Assembly: GCA_018715365.1 (NCBI GenBank)
Contig: DVLU01000073.1
Span: 1-64,000 of the forward strand
Length of the DNA: 64,000 nt
DNA from: Candidatus Ornithomonoglobus intestinigallinarum
GTDB lineage: Bacteria > Bacillota > Clostridia > UBA1381
Reading direction: 5' to 3'
How positions within the stretch are numbered: the first letter of the stretch is position 1; each line of letters starts with the position of its first letter. A program made the translations under genes and the position numbers. The notes under the pieces are model-generated. The model ran no database searches. It saw only the letters and a program-made list of their open reading frames with translations, and was not told the DNA's origin. Shown in pieces: positions 56,076 through 64,000 of the stretch.

Positions 56076-57161
56076 TTAATCATCGTAAACGTCGTAATCG
56101 GCGTCAAATTCCGCATCGTAATATCCGTCCTCATACGACAGATTGTCGTTATATGTCCCGTATTCGTAGCTGTCGCTGTCAACTCCTATGCCGCCGTTCG
56201 GCGCTTCAACGGTGATATTTGCCGCGTCATAGCCGAACTCTGTGCTGACAAGCGTCCGTATTTCTTCGAGATTTGGCACCCAAACGGAGCCGTTCACGCT
56301 GTCGTTTGCGTCCGTGCCGGGCAGCTGGAAGCTCGTCATATTTGATGAGCTGAAGCCCGTCAGGTATTTTGAATATTTTATAACGTCCGAAACTCCGACG
56401 TTCGTTTCGATCTCCGGCATAACGTCTTTGAAAATCGCCGGTATTTTAAGTATAAGCGACGCATTCATTTTCTGATCGACAAACGCCTTTAAAAAGTCCT
56501 GCAAAAGCGCTATTCTGTCGCGGTCGCCGTTCAGATAGCTCTGCCCGTAATTATTCTTTCTGTAGCGGAGCATCTGCACAACCTGCGAGCCGTCGAGGTC
56601 GTACGTCCCGGGCGGCAGATTTATATGCAGCCCCTGGACGGGGTCGTCGTAAACCATGCCTTCGCCGTCGCCGTGAACGTCCGGTATCGTAAAGGTTACG
56701 GGGCCTACGTCGTTTACAACGTGTGCTATTGCGTCAAACGTAAAGCCGATATAATAATTTATCGGCACGCCCGTAAGGCGCGTTACGGCTTCGCACGTCG
56801 CCTCCGCGCCGCCTATTTCGCCGTCCTCGCCTATATACGCGTGCGCGGCGTTTATTTTCTGATAGCGGTTCCCGACAAACAAGCGGGTGTCACGCGGTAT
56901 CGAAAGCATTTTTATTGAATTTGCCTGCGTGTCGTACTGCGCAAGCATTATTGAGTCCGTCCTCAAGCCGTCTATATCAACGCACATGATAAGCACGTTT
57001 ATTTTATCGTCGGCCGCTTCAACAACGGCTTTGTTTGAATTATCCTTTTCGGGATGCAGAAGCGCATCGAAATCCATCCCCATCCCAACCGCGAAAACCG
57101 CGGCTATAACGGCAAGCGATATGCCGAGTACCTGAAAATATCTTTTTACGTTAAATCTCAT
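56076..57161 (-). CDS. LytR-CpsA-Psr (LCP) family protein
   Basis: GLRTDSIMLAQYDTQANSIKMLSIPRDTRL..INAAHAYIG..VVQMLRYRKN..GDRDRIALLQDFLKA. Confidence 0.93.
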   Translation of the reverse strand: MRFNVKRYFQVLGISLAVIAAVFAVGMGMDFDALLHPEKDNSNKAVVEAADDKINVLIMCVDIDGLRTDSIMLAQYDTQANSIKMLSIPRDTRLFVGNRYQKINAAHAYIGEDGEIGGAEATCEAVTRLTGVPINYYIGFTFDAIAHVVNDVGPVTFTIPDVHGDGEGMVYDDPVQGLHINLPPGTYDLDGSQVVQMLRYRKNNYGQSYLNGDRDRIALLQDFLKAFVDQKMNASLILKIPAIFKDVMPEIETNVGVSDVIKYSKYLTGFSSSNMTSFQLPGTDANDSVNGSVWVPNLEEIRTLVSTEFGYDAANITVEAPNGGIGVDSDSYEYGTYNDNLSYEDGYYDAEFDADYDVYDD

Positions 57162-57430
57162 GCCGCTGCAATCTTCCTTCCATTATGAAAACAAGTAAAA
57201 AACTACTCATAATATTATATACCGCGCCGAAATATAAGTCAAGATGTTAATTCTTAATATTTTTAAAACAAAGCATTACAATTATATTACACACCGCCCG
57301 CTGTTATTATACCGCACATCAGATATTTTTTCTTATTTTACACACTTAACGCCAATTTTACATATTTTCCGATTGCAAATTTTATTTTGCTATGGTATAA
57401 TGTAGTCAGTAAAAATTTTATTGTGCACAG

Positions 57431-57465
57431 GGGGTTCCAAAGGGGGCGGAGCCCCCTTTGAAAAA
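57431..57465 (+). repeat. 35-bp repeat GGGGTTCCAAAGGGGGCGGAGCCCCCTTTGAAAAA
   Basis: Exact reverse complement at 63422-63456. Confidence 0.9.
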
Positions 57466-57492
57466 ACAAAACAAACTTGAAGGGAGACAATT

Positions 57493-59022
57493 ATGAAAAG
57501 AGACGATGTACGTTTTGAACTTAAGCATGAGGTTTTAAAGGCCGTTGCCGAAAACCAGTTTGAAAACGGCAAAATGACATTTGAAAAATTTGAAGCAATA
57601 CCATTTGATATTATACCCGGCATAACGCCGAAATTCCGCTGCTGCGTTTATAAGGAGCGCGAAATAATACGCCAGCGCACACGCCTTGCGCTCGGTATGA
57701 TGCCGATACCGCGCGACAATTACGAGCATCTTCCGATGAACGAGCACGTGATACAGGTTATTCCGGCAGCGTGCGAGGGCTGCCCGATAAACCGTTTCCA
57801 GGTAACGGAAAACTGCCAGAACTGTATGCAGAAGGCCTGTCAGAAGGTCTGTGCGTTCGGCGCCATAACAATAACGCCGCGCGGCGCATACATAGACCAG
57901 TCAAAATGCCGTGAATGCGGCCGCTGCGCGGAGGCGTGCCCGTATCACGCAATTGCCGATTTGATGCGTCCCTGCAAGCGCAGCTGCGAGGTTGACGCCA
58001 TATCGATAGGCGAAAACAAGCTTGCAAATATAGACAACAAAAAGTGCATCGCCTGCGGCCACTGCGTTACGGCGTGCCCGTTCGGAGCGATATCCGATAT
58101 TTCATATATAACAAAGGTTATAAACGCAATAAAAGACCCGGAGGTGGTTACGGTTGCAATTCCGGCGCCGGCCGTTGAAGGCCAGTTCGGCCCCGATGCC
58201 ACAGTCGGCAAGGTCAAAACCGCGCTTAAGCAGCTCGGCTTTGACTACGTGTTTGAGGTTGCGCTGGGCGGCGATCTTGTTTCGATGCACGAAGCAAAGG
58301 AGCTTATCGAGCATAAGGAGGAGGGCAAAAAGATGACAACCTCCTGCTGCCCCGCGTTTGTAAATTTGATAAGAAAGCACTATCCCGAGCTTTTGGAATA
58401 CGTTTCGACAACAGTATCGCCAATGCAGGCAAACGTCAGATATATTTTGAAAAAACACCCCGGCGCATTTATAGTATTTATAGGCCCGTGCATCGCAAAG
58501 AAATTTGAAGCGGAAATGATGCAGGCTCCCGACGTTGTTATGACGTTTGAGGAATTAAACGCTGTATTTGACGCGCGCGGAATAGATCCGTGCAAATGCG
58601 AGGAGGAGCCGTCCGATGATGCAACGTCCTACGGCAGACGCTTCTCGGGCAGCGGCGGAGTTGCCGCGTCGGTAATGAAAGCGGCACGTGAGCTCGGCGT
58701 TGACGATATTCTCGCAAAGCCCTGCTCCGGCGTTAAGGAATGTAAAATAGCGCTTGCGATGCTTAAGGCCGGCAAGCTGCCGGAGGATATTATAGAAGGC
58801 ATGGCATGCGAAGGCGGCTGCATGGGCGGGCCGGGCTCTATAGCAAAGCTGCCGCAGCTTAAGGCGGCGCGCATGAAGAAGATAAAGGGCAAGGACGGCG
58901 ATTCGATAGGTGATTTGCTCACGGCAATGGACGCAAACGATGTTGACATGGTCCGCAAAAGCTTCGATATGCCGGAGCGCCCGGAGTTTATATTGAAAAA
59001 CAGAATACGAGACAAAAAATAA
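57493..59022 (+). CDS. Monomeric [FeFe]-hydrogenase-like protein with 4Fe-4S ferredoxin domains
   Basis: CEGCPINRFQVTENCQNCMQKACQKVC, CRECGRCAEACPYHAI, CIACGHCVTACPFGAI; H-cluster motifs TTSCCPAF, FIGPCIAKKFEAE, MACEGGCMGGPG. Confidence 0.92.
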   Translation: MKRDDVRFELKHEVLKAVAENQFENGKMTFEKFEAIPFDIIPGITPKFRCCVYKEREIIRQRTRLALGMMPIPRDNYEHLPMNEHVIQVIPAACEGCPINRFQVTENCQNCMQKACQKVCAFGAITITPRGAYIDQSKCRECGRCAEACPYHAIADLMRPCKRSCEVDAISIGENKLANIDNKKCIACGHCVTACPFGAISDISYITKVINAIKDPEVVTVAIPAPAVEGQFGPDATVGKVKTALKQLGFDYVFEVALGGDLVSMHEAKELIEHKEEGKKMTTSCCPAFVNLIRKHYPELLEYVSTTVSPMQANVRYILKKHPGAFIVFIGPCIAKKFEAEMMQAPDVVMTFEELNAVFDARGIDPCKCEEEPSDDATSYGRRFSGSGGVAASVMKAARELGVDDILAKPCSGVKECKIALAMLKAGKLPEDIIEGMACEGGCMGGPGSIAKLPQLKAARMKKIKGKDGDSIGDLLTAMDANDVDMVRKSFDMPERPEFILKNRIRDKK

Positions 59023-59027
59023 TTATT

Positions 59028-59060
59028 TAGCGGGCTGCCGCCGAAAGCGGCAGCCCGCTA
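59028..59060. terminator. Terminator after hydrogenase
   Basis: TAGCGGGCTGCCG-ccgaaag-CGGCAGCCCGCTA followed by AACAGCTTTAGCTGTTTTTTT. Confidence 0.8.
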
Positions 59061-59129
59061 AACAGCTTTAGCTGTTTTTTTGTGGCGGGGGGGGGGGGGC
59101 GGACGGTGAGATGCGCCGCTTATCTTTTC

Positions 59130-60470
59130 TCAAACCCTCCCCATGTTTCTGACGACGCCTATTGTAAGCGGTATCGCAACCGCGAACGAGAATATATCGG
59201 AAACCATCTGGCACATCTCAACGCCCTTAAGCTCAAACAGCGCCGGCAGTATGAACACGAGCGGTATAAAAAACAGTCCCTGCCTGCACGCCGCAAGCAT
59301 TGAGGCTCTTGCCGCCTTTCCTATGGACTGCAGGAACATATTGCATATCACAATCCATGAATTTAGCGGAAACGCTATGCACATAAACCGCAGCGCCGCC
59401 GTTCCCACCGCTATAACGTCGGGGTCGTCTTTTCTGAATACCGCAATAACCTGCGGCGCAAAAATATAGCTCAGTATCCCCATTATCACAAGAAAAACGA
59501 AGCCTGCTTTAACGCAGAACCAAAAGCCCTCCTTAACGCGCCTGTAAAGCCCCGCGCCGTAGTTAAAGCCGCATACCGGCTGAAAGCCCTGCCCGAAGCC
59601 GATAAGCGCGGCGTTTACAAAAAACGAAACTCTCGAAACAACGGACATCCCGGCTATTGCCGCGTCGCCGTATACGCCGGCCGCAAGGTTAAGGCATATT
59701 GTCGCTATGCTTGCAAGCCCCTGGCGGCAGAGCGAGGGAAAACCGCGGCGCAGTATTTCACGGAGATTTTTCCAATTCGGCGCAAAATTCCTGAATTCTA
59801 TCCTTACGCTTCCGCCCTTCCTTGCCTGGAACCATAAAAGCAGCATGCTCACATACTGGCTTATTACCGTTGCAAGCGCGGCTCCGTATATATCCATATC
59901 AAATACAAATATAAACAGCGGGTCAAGGCCGATATTTAAAACGGCGCCCGTCACTATTCCGACCATCGCATACATTGCGCTTCCCTGGTACCTCAATTGG
60001 TTGTTCAAAACAAGCGAGCTTGTGACTGCCGGAGAACCGAGAAGTATTATCGAAAGATACGCCTTCGCATACGGTAAAATAGTGTCCGTTGCGCCGAGTA
60101 TCCTCGAGAGCGGCTCAAGGAAAACAAGACCGAGTATCATTATTATTATACCGGTTATAAGCGATGAATAAAAGCCGGTGGCGCACATCATTGCCGCTTC
60201 CTTGATGCGCTTTTCGCCGAGCTTCTGGGATATGTACGTTCCGCTGCCCTGGCCGAACATAAATCCGACAGCCTGAAGTATTGCCATAAACGAAAATACA
60301 ACGCCGACGGCTCCCGTTGCCGCCGTGCTGAGCTTCCCGACAAAGAACGTGTCTGCCATGTTGTAAAACGTTGTTACAAGCATGCTTATGATCGTCGGCA
60401 CGGCAAGCGCCGGTATAAGCCGCTTGACGGGCGTTTCCGTCATGTATTGAAATCTTTCGTCAACATTCAT
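59130..60470 (-). CDS. MATE family efflux transporter
   Basis: PVKRLIPALAVPTIISMLVTTFYNMADTFFVGKLSTAATGAVGV; multi-TM. Confidence 0.95.
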   Translation of the reverse strand: MNVDERFQYMTETPVKRLIPALAVPTIISMLVTTFYNMADTFFVGKLSTAATGAVGVVFSFMAILQAVGFMFGQGSGTYISQKLGEKRIKEAAMMCATGFYSSLITGIIIMILGLVFLEPLSRILGATDTILPYAKAYLSIILLGSPAVTSSLVLNNQLRYQGSAMYAMVGIVTGAVLNIGLDPLFIFVFDMDIYGAALATVISQYVSMLLLWFQARKGGSVRIEFRNFAPNWKNLREILRRGFPSLCRQGLASIATICLNLAAGVYGDAAIAGMSVVSRVSFFVNAALIGFGQGFQPVCGFNYGAGLYRRVKEGFWFCVKAGFVFLVIMGILSYIFAPQVIAVFRKDDPDVIAVGTAALRFMCIAFPLNSWIVICNMFLQSIGKAARASMLAACRQGLFFIPLVFILPALFELKGVEMCQMVSDIFSFAVAIPLTIGVVRNMGRV

Positions 60471-60716
60471 GTTTTTTCTCTCCCTTGCTTTTTCGATAGG
60501 TCTTACGGTTTATATTTGGTTATATTATACCATATAATGTCTTATTTTGTCAAGCGGACAAATAAAATATACCGCGCCGTTGACACAATGCGCGGACCGT
60601 GATATACTGTATTTATAAAAGAGGATCACAAAGCCCGGCGCAAAAATACGCACGGACCGGGAGGGATTTTTGCGGTGCGGATTATGCCGGCGGCTGTGTG
60701 TGGAACGGAGAATGAT

Positions 60717-61385
60717 ATGAAAAAGCAATTTATAATAGGATATATCGCCGGAGCGGCAACCTTCGGCGCGATAGGCGCGCTTGCGGCGGGGCTTACCGCC
60801 GCGCCGAACCCGTTTCCCGTAATGCTTGACGGGGAGAGCGCGGCAATCGAGGGCTATAATATAGAAGGCAGCACATATTTTAAGCTGCGCGACATTGCCG
60901 ATGCCGTCGGCGGCTTTACCGTTGACTTTGCGGAGGATACAATATTGATAGAAACAAAAAAAGACGTGCAAACGCCCGCCGTTTCGCCGTCCCCCGTTCC
61001 GGAATTAACGGAAAGCTTTTCGGCGGAAGCCGGCGAGCTTATAAAGGACTTTAAATATGAGCTTGTTTTTGCTGAGCAGACGCTGCCGCAGCTTACGGGA
61101 GACAGGCTTGTCCGTGAAATAAAAGGCGCATACGGCCGCACGGGCGATAAGATAAGCGAAATAGAAGCGCTTTGCGGGGAATACGCGGACGATGACGCGG
61201 CCGAACGTTTTCTTGCCGTTGCGCTGACGTTCTCAAAAGCAAACCGTTCGGTTTACGAAACGCTGCTGAGCTTTGCCGACGAGCTGTTTCCCGACTTTGA
61301 CAAAGCGGAGGAGGAAATATCTTCTCAGCTTATGCTGATGAATGCGGCGCTTGAGCAAATGGAGGATATGAGCAAGACTCATTAA
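60717..61385 (+). CDS. Exported protein with N-terminal stalk-like (copper amine oxidase N-like) domain
   Basis: GYIAGAATFGAIGALAAG.., VMLDGESAAIEGYNIEGSTYFKLRDIADAVGGFTVDFAEDTILIETKK. Confidence 0.7.
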   Translation: MKKQFIIGYIAGAATFGAIGALAAGLTAAPNPFPVMLDGESAAIEGYNIEGSTYFKLRDIADAVGGFTVDFAEDTILIETKKDVQTPAVSPSPVPELTESFSAEAGELIKDFKYELVFAEQTLPQLTGDRLVREIKGAYGRTGDKISEIEALCGEYADDDAAERFLAVALTFSKANRSVYETLLSFADELFPDFDKAEEEISSQLMLMNAALEQMEDMSKTH

Positions 61386-61393
61386 AAAATGAG

Positions 61394-61530
61394 GGCTGCA
61401 CGCTTTTAGCGCAGACCGACAAACAGCCTTAGCTGTTTGTCTACGAACAAAACGCACCGCTCGGAGTACACAAAGTACACCGTCGGGTGCGTTTCGTCCG
61501 TTCTGCATCTAAAACCGAGCAGCCTTTTTA
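61394..61530 (+). ncRNA. Large structured 3' element/terminator (multi-segment outer stem with two internal hairpins)
   Basis: GGCTGC/GCAGCC, TTTTAG/CTAAAA, GCAGA/TCTGC outer segments; internal GACAAACAGC-ctta-GCTGTTTGTC and AAACGCACC..GGTGCGTTT; ends in TTTTT. Confidence 0.55.
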
Positions 61531-61971
61531 TATTATTCCGTTCATATATGACGATGACGTAGTCTCCATAACGCCCAGCGTTATGATCGGTACTATAATT
61601 GCGATAAGCGCAATAATAAGAAACAGCACGGCAAGCTGTACTATAAATGCCGCAATACCGGCGCGGTCCCATGTTTTCTGCGCGGCGTTGAATTCCTCGG
61701 CCGTTGCGAATTTTCCCGATTCCCACGCCCATTTTTTGCCGAGAGCGCCGTTTACAAACATCCATACCAGTCCGAGAAGCGGCACCGGTATAAGCGCTAT
61801 CAGCGTAAGGTAAGCGTGATTGCCTATGCCCCAAAGCCAGCCGAACGCAAACGCGCCCCAGCTCCAGCCGAGGTTCGGCTCGCTTTTGTGCGATGAATAC
61901 GCATATGTACCGTCGGGATTATATGTAAATCCGCCGGCGTTTCCGTAATTTGTATTTCCCTGCTCGTTCAT
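61528..61971 (-). CDS. Small membrane protein of unknown function
   Basis: Two TM segments GAFAFGWLWGIGNHAYLTLIALIPVPLLGLVWMFVNG and IVQLAVLFLIIALIAIIVPIITLG. Confidence 0.6.
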   Translation of the reverse strand: MNEQGNTNYGNAGGFTYNPDGTYAYSSHKSEPNLGWSWGAFAFGWLWGIGNHAYLTLIALIPVPLLGLVWMFVNGALGKKWAWESGKFATAEEFNAAQKTWDRAGIAAFIVQLAVLFLIIALIAIIVPIITLGVMETTSSSYMNGII

Positions 61972-62119
61972 CCTGTTTTTCTCCTTACAAATTTTCGGAC
62001 TGCGCCGATGCGCGAACGATTAAATCGTCCGCACACCATAGCAGCCGTATTGCTGACATATATATTTTATCATAAGCCGCGGAAAAAATCAAGACAAAAC
62101 GGAAATAAAACATGAGCCG

Positions 62120-63385
62120 TCAGTTATTTTTTTCGAATTCCGCCACATCGGCTACGTTTCCCTGTAAACGCGACTCCTCGGCAGCGAACGCCGTTACGTG
62201 ATTTAAATACGATGTTCTTACGTCGCATATCGAATCGGTCGTCTGTTCGCCGGCGAAATAATTAAGAGCATCCTCCATTATTCCGGTGTCGCCGCCGCCG
62301 TGGCCGCCCGTTATGTCGCCTTTGATTTTTTCAAGGTCGAATATCGTATGCTTGCGTGTGCCGAAGGAGAACAGGTCTATTGTTTCGTGCTCCATATCGC
62401 CGTATATTTCGCCCTTTGTTCCGAAAATCCTTATGTATCTTCCGCCTTCGTTAAAGGCGTTCATTGTAAAGCTTGCCGTAACTCCGTCCTCGTATTCGAG
62501 GTTTACGACCTGGTGGTCAACAACGTCGTTGTCGCACGCAAAAACGCATCTGCCGTAAGGGCCGTGCTTTATTGCAGCCATAACCTCATCGTCAGTCGGG
62601 TCGGCCTTTTCAGCCGCGATTGCCCTGAACCAGCTTTGCTTATCATCATAATAAAGCTTCTTTGCGTGGTAGAAGCATTCCTCGGCCGCGGGGCAGCCGT
62701 CCATGCAGTAATCGGGCGCGCCGGCAGGCCTGTTTTTCGGCACGAAATACACGAGCGAACCGAACGATTGCGCACGCCTGCATTCCTTGCCTATAAGCCA
62801 TTGCAGTATGTCTATATCGTGGCATGACTTTGCAAGCAGCATCGGCGTTGATTCGGCTGTTTTTCTCCAGTTGCCTCTTACGTAGCTGTGGCTCTGATGC
62901 GTATTGCCGACGTTTTCCATATGAACGACTGTCACAATATCGCCAATATCGCCGTTCTTTATTATATCCTTCAGCTTGCGCCAGAAATTTGTAAAGCGAA
63001 GAACATGGCATACAACGACCTTAACGCCTTTCTTTTCGGCGGCCTCCGTTATTTCCCTGCACTCCCTGACGGTGGGCGCCATCGGCTTTTCGAGCAGAAG
63101 GTCATAGCCCTTTTCGATAAACGCAAGCGCCGGTTCATAGTGCATGTTATCCTGCGTTGCGATTATAACAAAGTCTGCCATCTTGGGAAGCGCGGCAATT
63201 TCGCGCCAATCCTTAAAGACGTTGGCGTCCTCAACGTTATAGCGGTTTTTTGCGTATTCGCGCCTGCCGTCGTGCGGGTCGGCGATTGCCGTTATTTTGA
63301 GCTTATCGCCGTTTTCGATGACGTAATCGGCGTATGCCGTGCCGCGCTGACCGCAGCCTATTACGATTGCTGTTGATTGTTTCAT
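62120..63385 (-). CDS. Gfo/Idh/MocA family oxidoreductase
   Basis: AIVIGCGQRGTAYADYVIENGDKLKITAIADPH; DFVIIATQDNMHYEPALAFIEKGYDLLLEKPMAPTVRECREI. Confidence 0.95.
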   Translation of the reverse strand: MKQSTAIVIGCGQRGTAYADYVIENGDKLKITAIADPHDGRREYAKNRYNVEDANVFKDWREIAALPKMADFVIIATQDNMHYEPALAFIEKGYDLLLEKPMAPTVRECREITEAAEKKGVKVVVCHVLRFTNFWRKLKDIIKNGDIGDIVTVVHMENVGNTHQSHSYVRGNWRKTAESTPMLLAKSCHDIDILQWLIGKECRRAQSFGSLVYFVPKNRPAGAPDYCMDGCPAAEECFYHAKKLYYDDKQSWFRAIAAEKADPTDDEVMAAIKHGPYGRCVFACDNDVVDHQVVNLEYEDGVTASFTMNAFNEGGRYIRIFGTKGEIYGDMEHETIDLFSFGTRKHTIFDLEKIKGDITGGHGGGDTGIMEDALNYFAGEQTTDSICDVRTSYLNHVTAFAAEESRLQGNVADVAEFEKNN

Positions 63386-63421
63386 GGTTATCTTTCTCCT
63401 TACTTTATATTATTTTTTTGC

Positions 63422-63456
63422 TTTTTCAAAGGGGGCTCCGCCCCCTTTGGAACCCC
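63422..63456 (+). repeat. 35-bp repeat, inverted copy of 57431-57465
   Basis: TTTTTCAAAGGGGGCTCCGCCCCCTTTGGAACCCC. Confidence 0.9.
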
Positions 63457-63483
63457 AGGGGTTGCTTTTTTATGCACCCGTCA

Positions 63484-63538
63484 CTGTCTGCTCCGGGCTG
63501 GTAACGCACCTTGCGCGTTAAGGCCCTTCCGCAGACAG
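63484..63538. other. Intergenic hairpin I
   Basis: CTGTCTGC..GGGC..TAACGC / GCGTTA..GCCC..GCAGACAG. Confidence 0.6.
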
Positions 63539-63573
63539 ATGTCGTGCGCTTTGCAGAATCGATTTTCAATTAA

Positions 63574-63726
63574 GGCGGCTGTTGTCTGTTCGGCGAGATG
63601 ATTGACGAATGCAAGCGAAACGCATACCGTCTTCGTGCGTACAATAAAGATTTTTGCTTATGTTCGTGCGTGTGGTATGCGTGAGCGCAGCAGAGGAACT
63701 GTCTCGCAGAACAGATAACAGTTGCC
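63574..63726 (+). other. Intergenic long hairpin II (possible ncRNA or MITE-like element)
   Basis: GGCGGCTGTTGTCTGTTCGGCGAGA (63574-63598) pairs with TCTCGCAGAACAGATAACAGTTGCC (63702-63726); inner stem ACGCATACC/GGTATGCGT. Confidence 0.55.
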
Positions 63727-63886
63727 GTTTTGCATTAAAGAGCCGCCGCTCCATTTGGAACCCCCGGGGCGGTGAATCAATTATCTTATCTTGATTATAT
63801 AGCCGTATATGTTTTTTGTAAATATATAAAAAAACATAATTATCGAAAAAACTCAAAAAAATATATACATTTAAACACAAAAACAC

Positions 63887-63915
63887 TTTACATCTTTTCC
63901 GCGGTGTGATACAAT
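63887..63915 (+). promoter_or_regulatory. Promoter TTTACA - 17 bp - TACAAT
   Basis: Read directly upstream of ORF at 63955 with SD GGGAGGGGAG. Confidence 0.6.
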
Positions 63916-63954
63916 AAAAGCAGGCAAAAACAAACACGGCGGGAGGGGAGAAAT

Positions 63955-64000
63955 ATGCCGTTTCAGCCGCACAGAATAGATTATTCGCTCAAGCTGCAAA
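63955..64000 (+). CDS. Start of a CDS truncated by right edge (MPFQPHRIDYSLKLQ..)
   Basis: ATG with strong SD and promoter; too short to identify. Confidence 0.6.
   Translation, partial: MPFQPHRIDYSLKLQ

Noticed and set aside
59082-59303. ORF starting MAGGGGRTVRCAAY over the G13 tract
   Set aside because: Mostly antisense to MATE; frame created by homopolymer.
1-64000. CRISPR arrays, prophage, IS elements, rRNA genes
   Set aside because: Looked for regularly spaced repeats, cas genes, transposases, integrases and rRNA signatures; none found.

Overview
64 kb from a bacterial chromosome, probably an endospore-forming Clostridia-type Firmicute (sigH, gpr spore protease, yfmF/yfmH, [FeFe]-hydrogenase, AT-rich promoters of SigA type). 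Taxonomy is inferred from gene content only. Contents from left to right: the 3' end of metH; ung, coaE, a lytic transglycosylase, a cytidylate-kinase-like gene, uppP, capA-like and galU; a gltA-like oxidoreductase on the minus strand; a 13.4 kb anaerobic cobalamin cluster (cbiD-cbiF-cbiG-cbiH-cbiJ-cbiET-cbiA-cobT-cobU-cobS-cobU-like-cobC-cbiB-cobD-cobQ); sigH; rplS-lepB-rbgA and smpB; a VanW protein; a yefM-yoeB toxin-antitoxin cassette; a parE/parC-like topoisomerase pair; citrate synthase, a TagA-like glycosyltransferase and a thymidylate kinase; an alpha-L-rhamnosidase with AraC regulators; a GH2 plus Ig-like secreted pair; thiC with a TPP riboswitch; tRNA-Ser(CGA) and tRNA-Pro(CGG); an LCP protein; a monomeric [FeFe]-hydrogenase; MATE; and a Gfo/Idh/MocA oxidoreductase. 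The most unusual signals are: (1) a 12-13 bp nucleotide motif GGGGACACTRAAA repeated about 17 times and confined, as far as I could scan, to the cobalamin genes, mostly in one reading frame (Gly-Asp-Thr-Lys/Glu), once as an inverted hairpin pair and once as a tandem that supplies the cobQ stop codon; (2) an exact 29-bp direct repeat flanking the yefM-yoeB cassette; (3) a riboswitch-like three-way-junction leader before the GH2 gene; (4) large structured intergenic elements at 61.4 kb and 63.5-63.7 kb that may belong to one family; (5) palindromes 21 bp apart inside the metH linker. All calls were made by eye without database searches.
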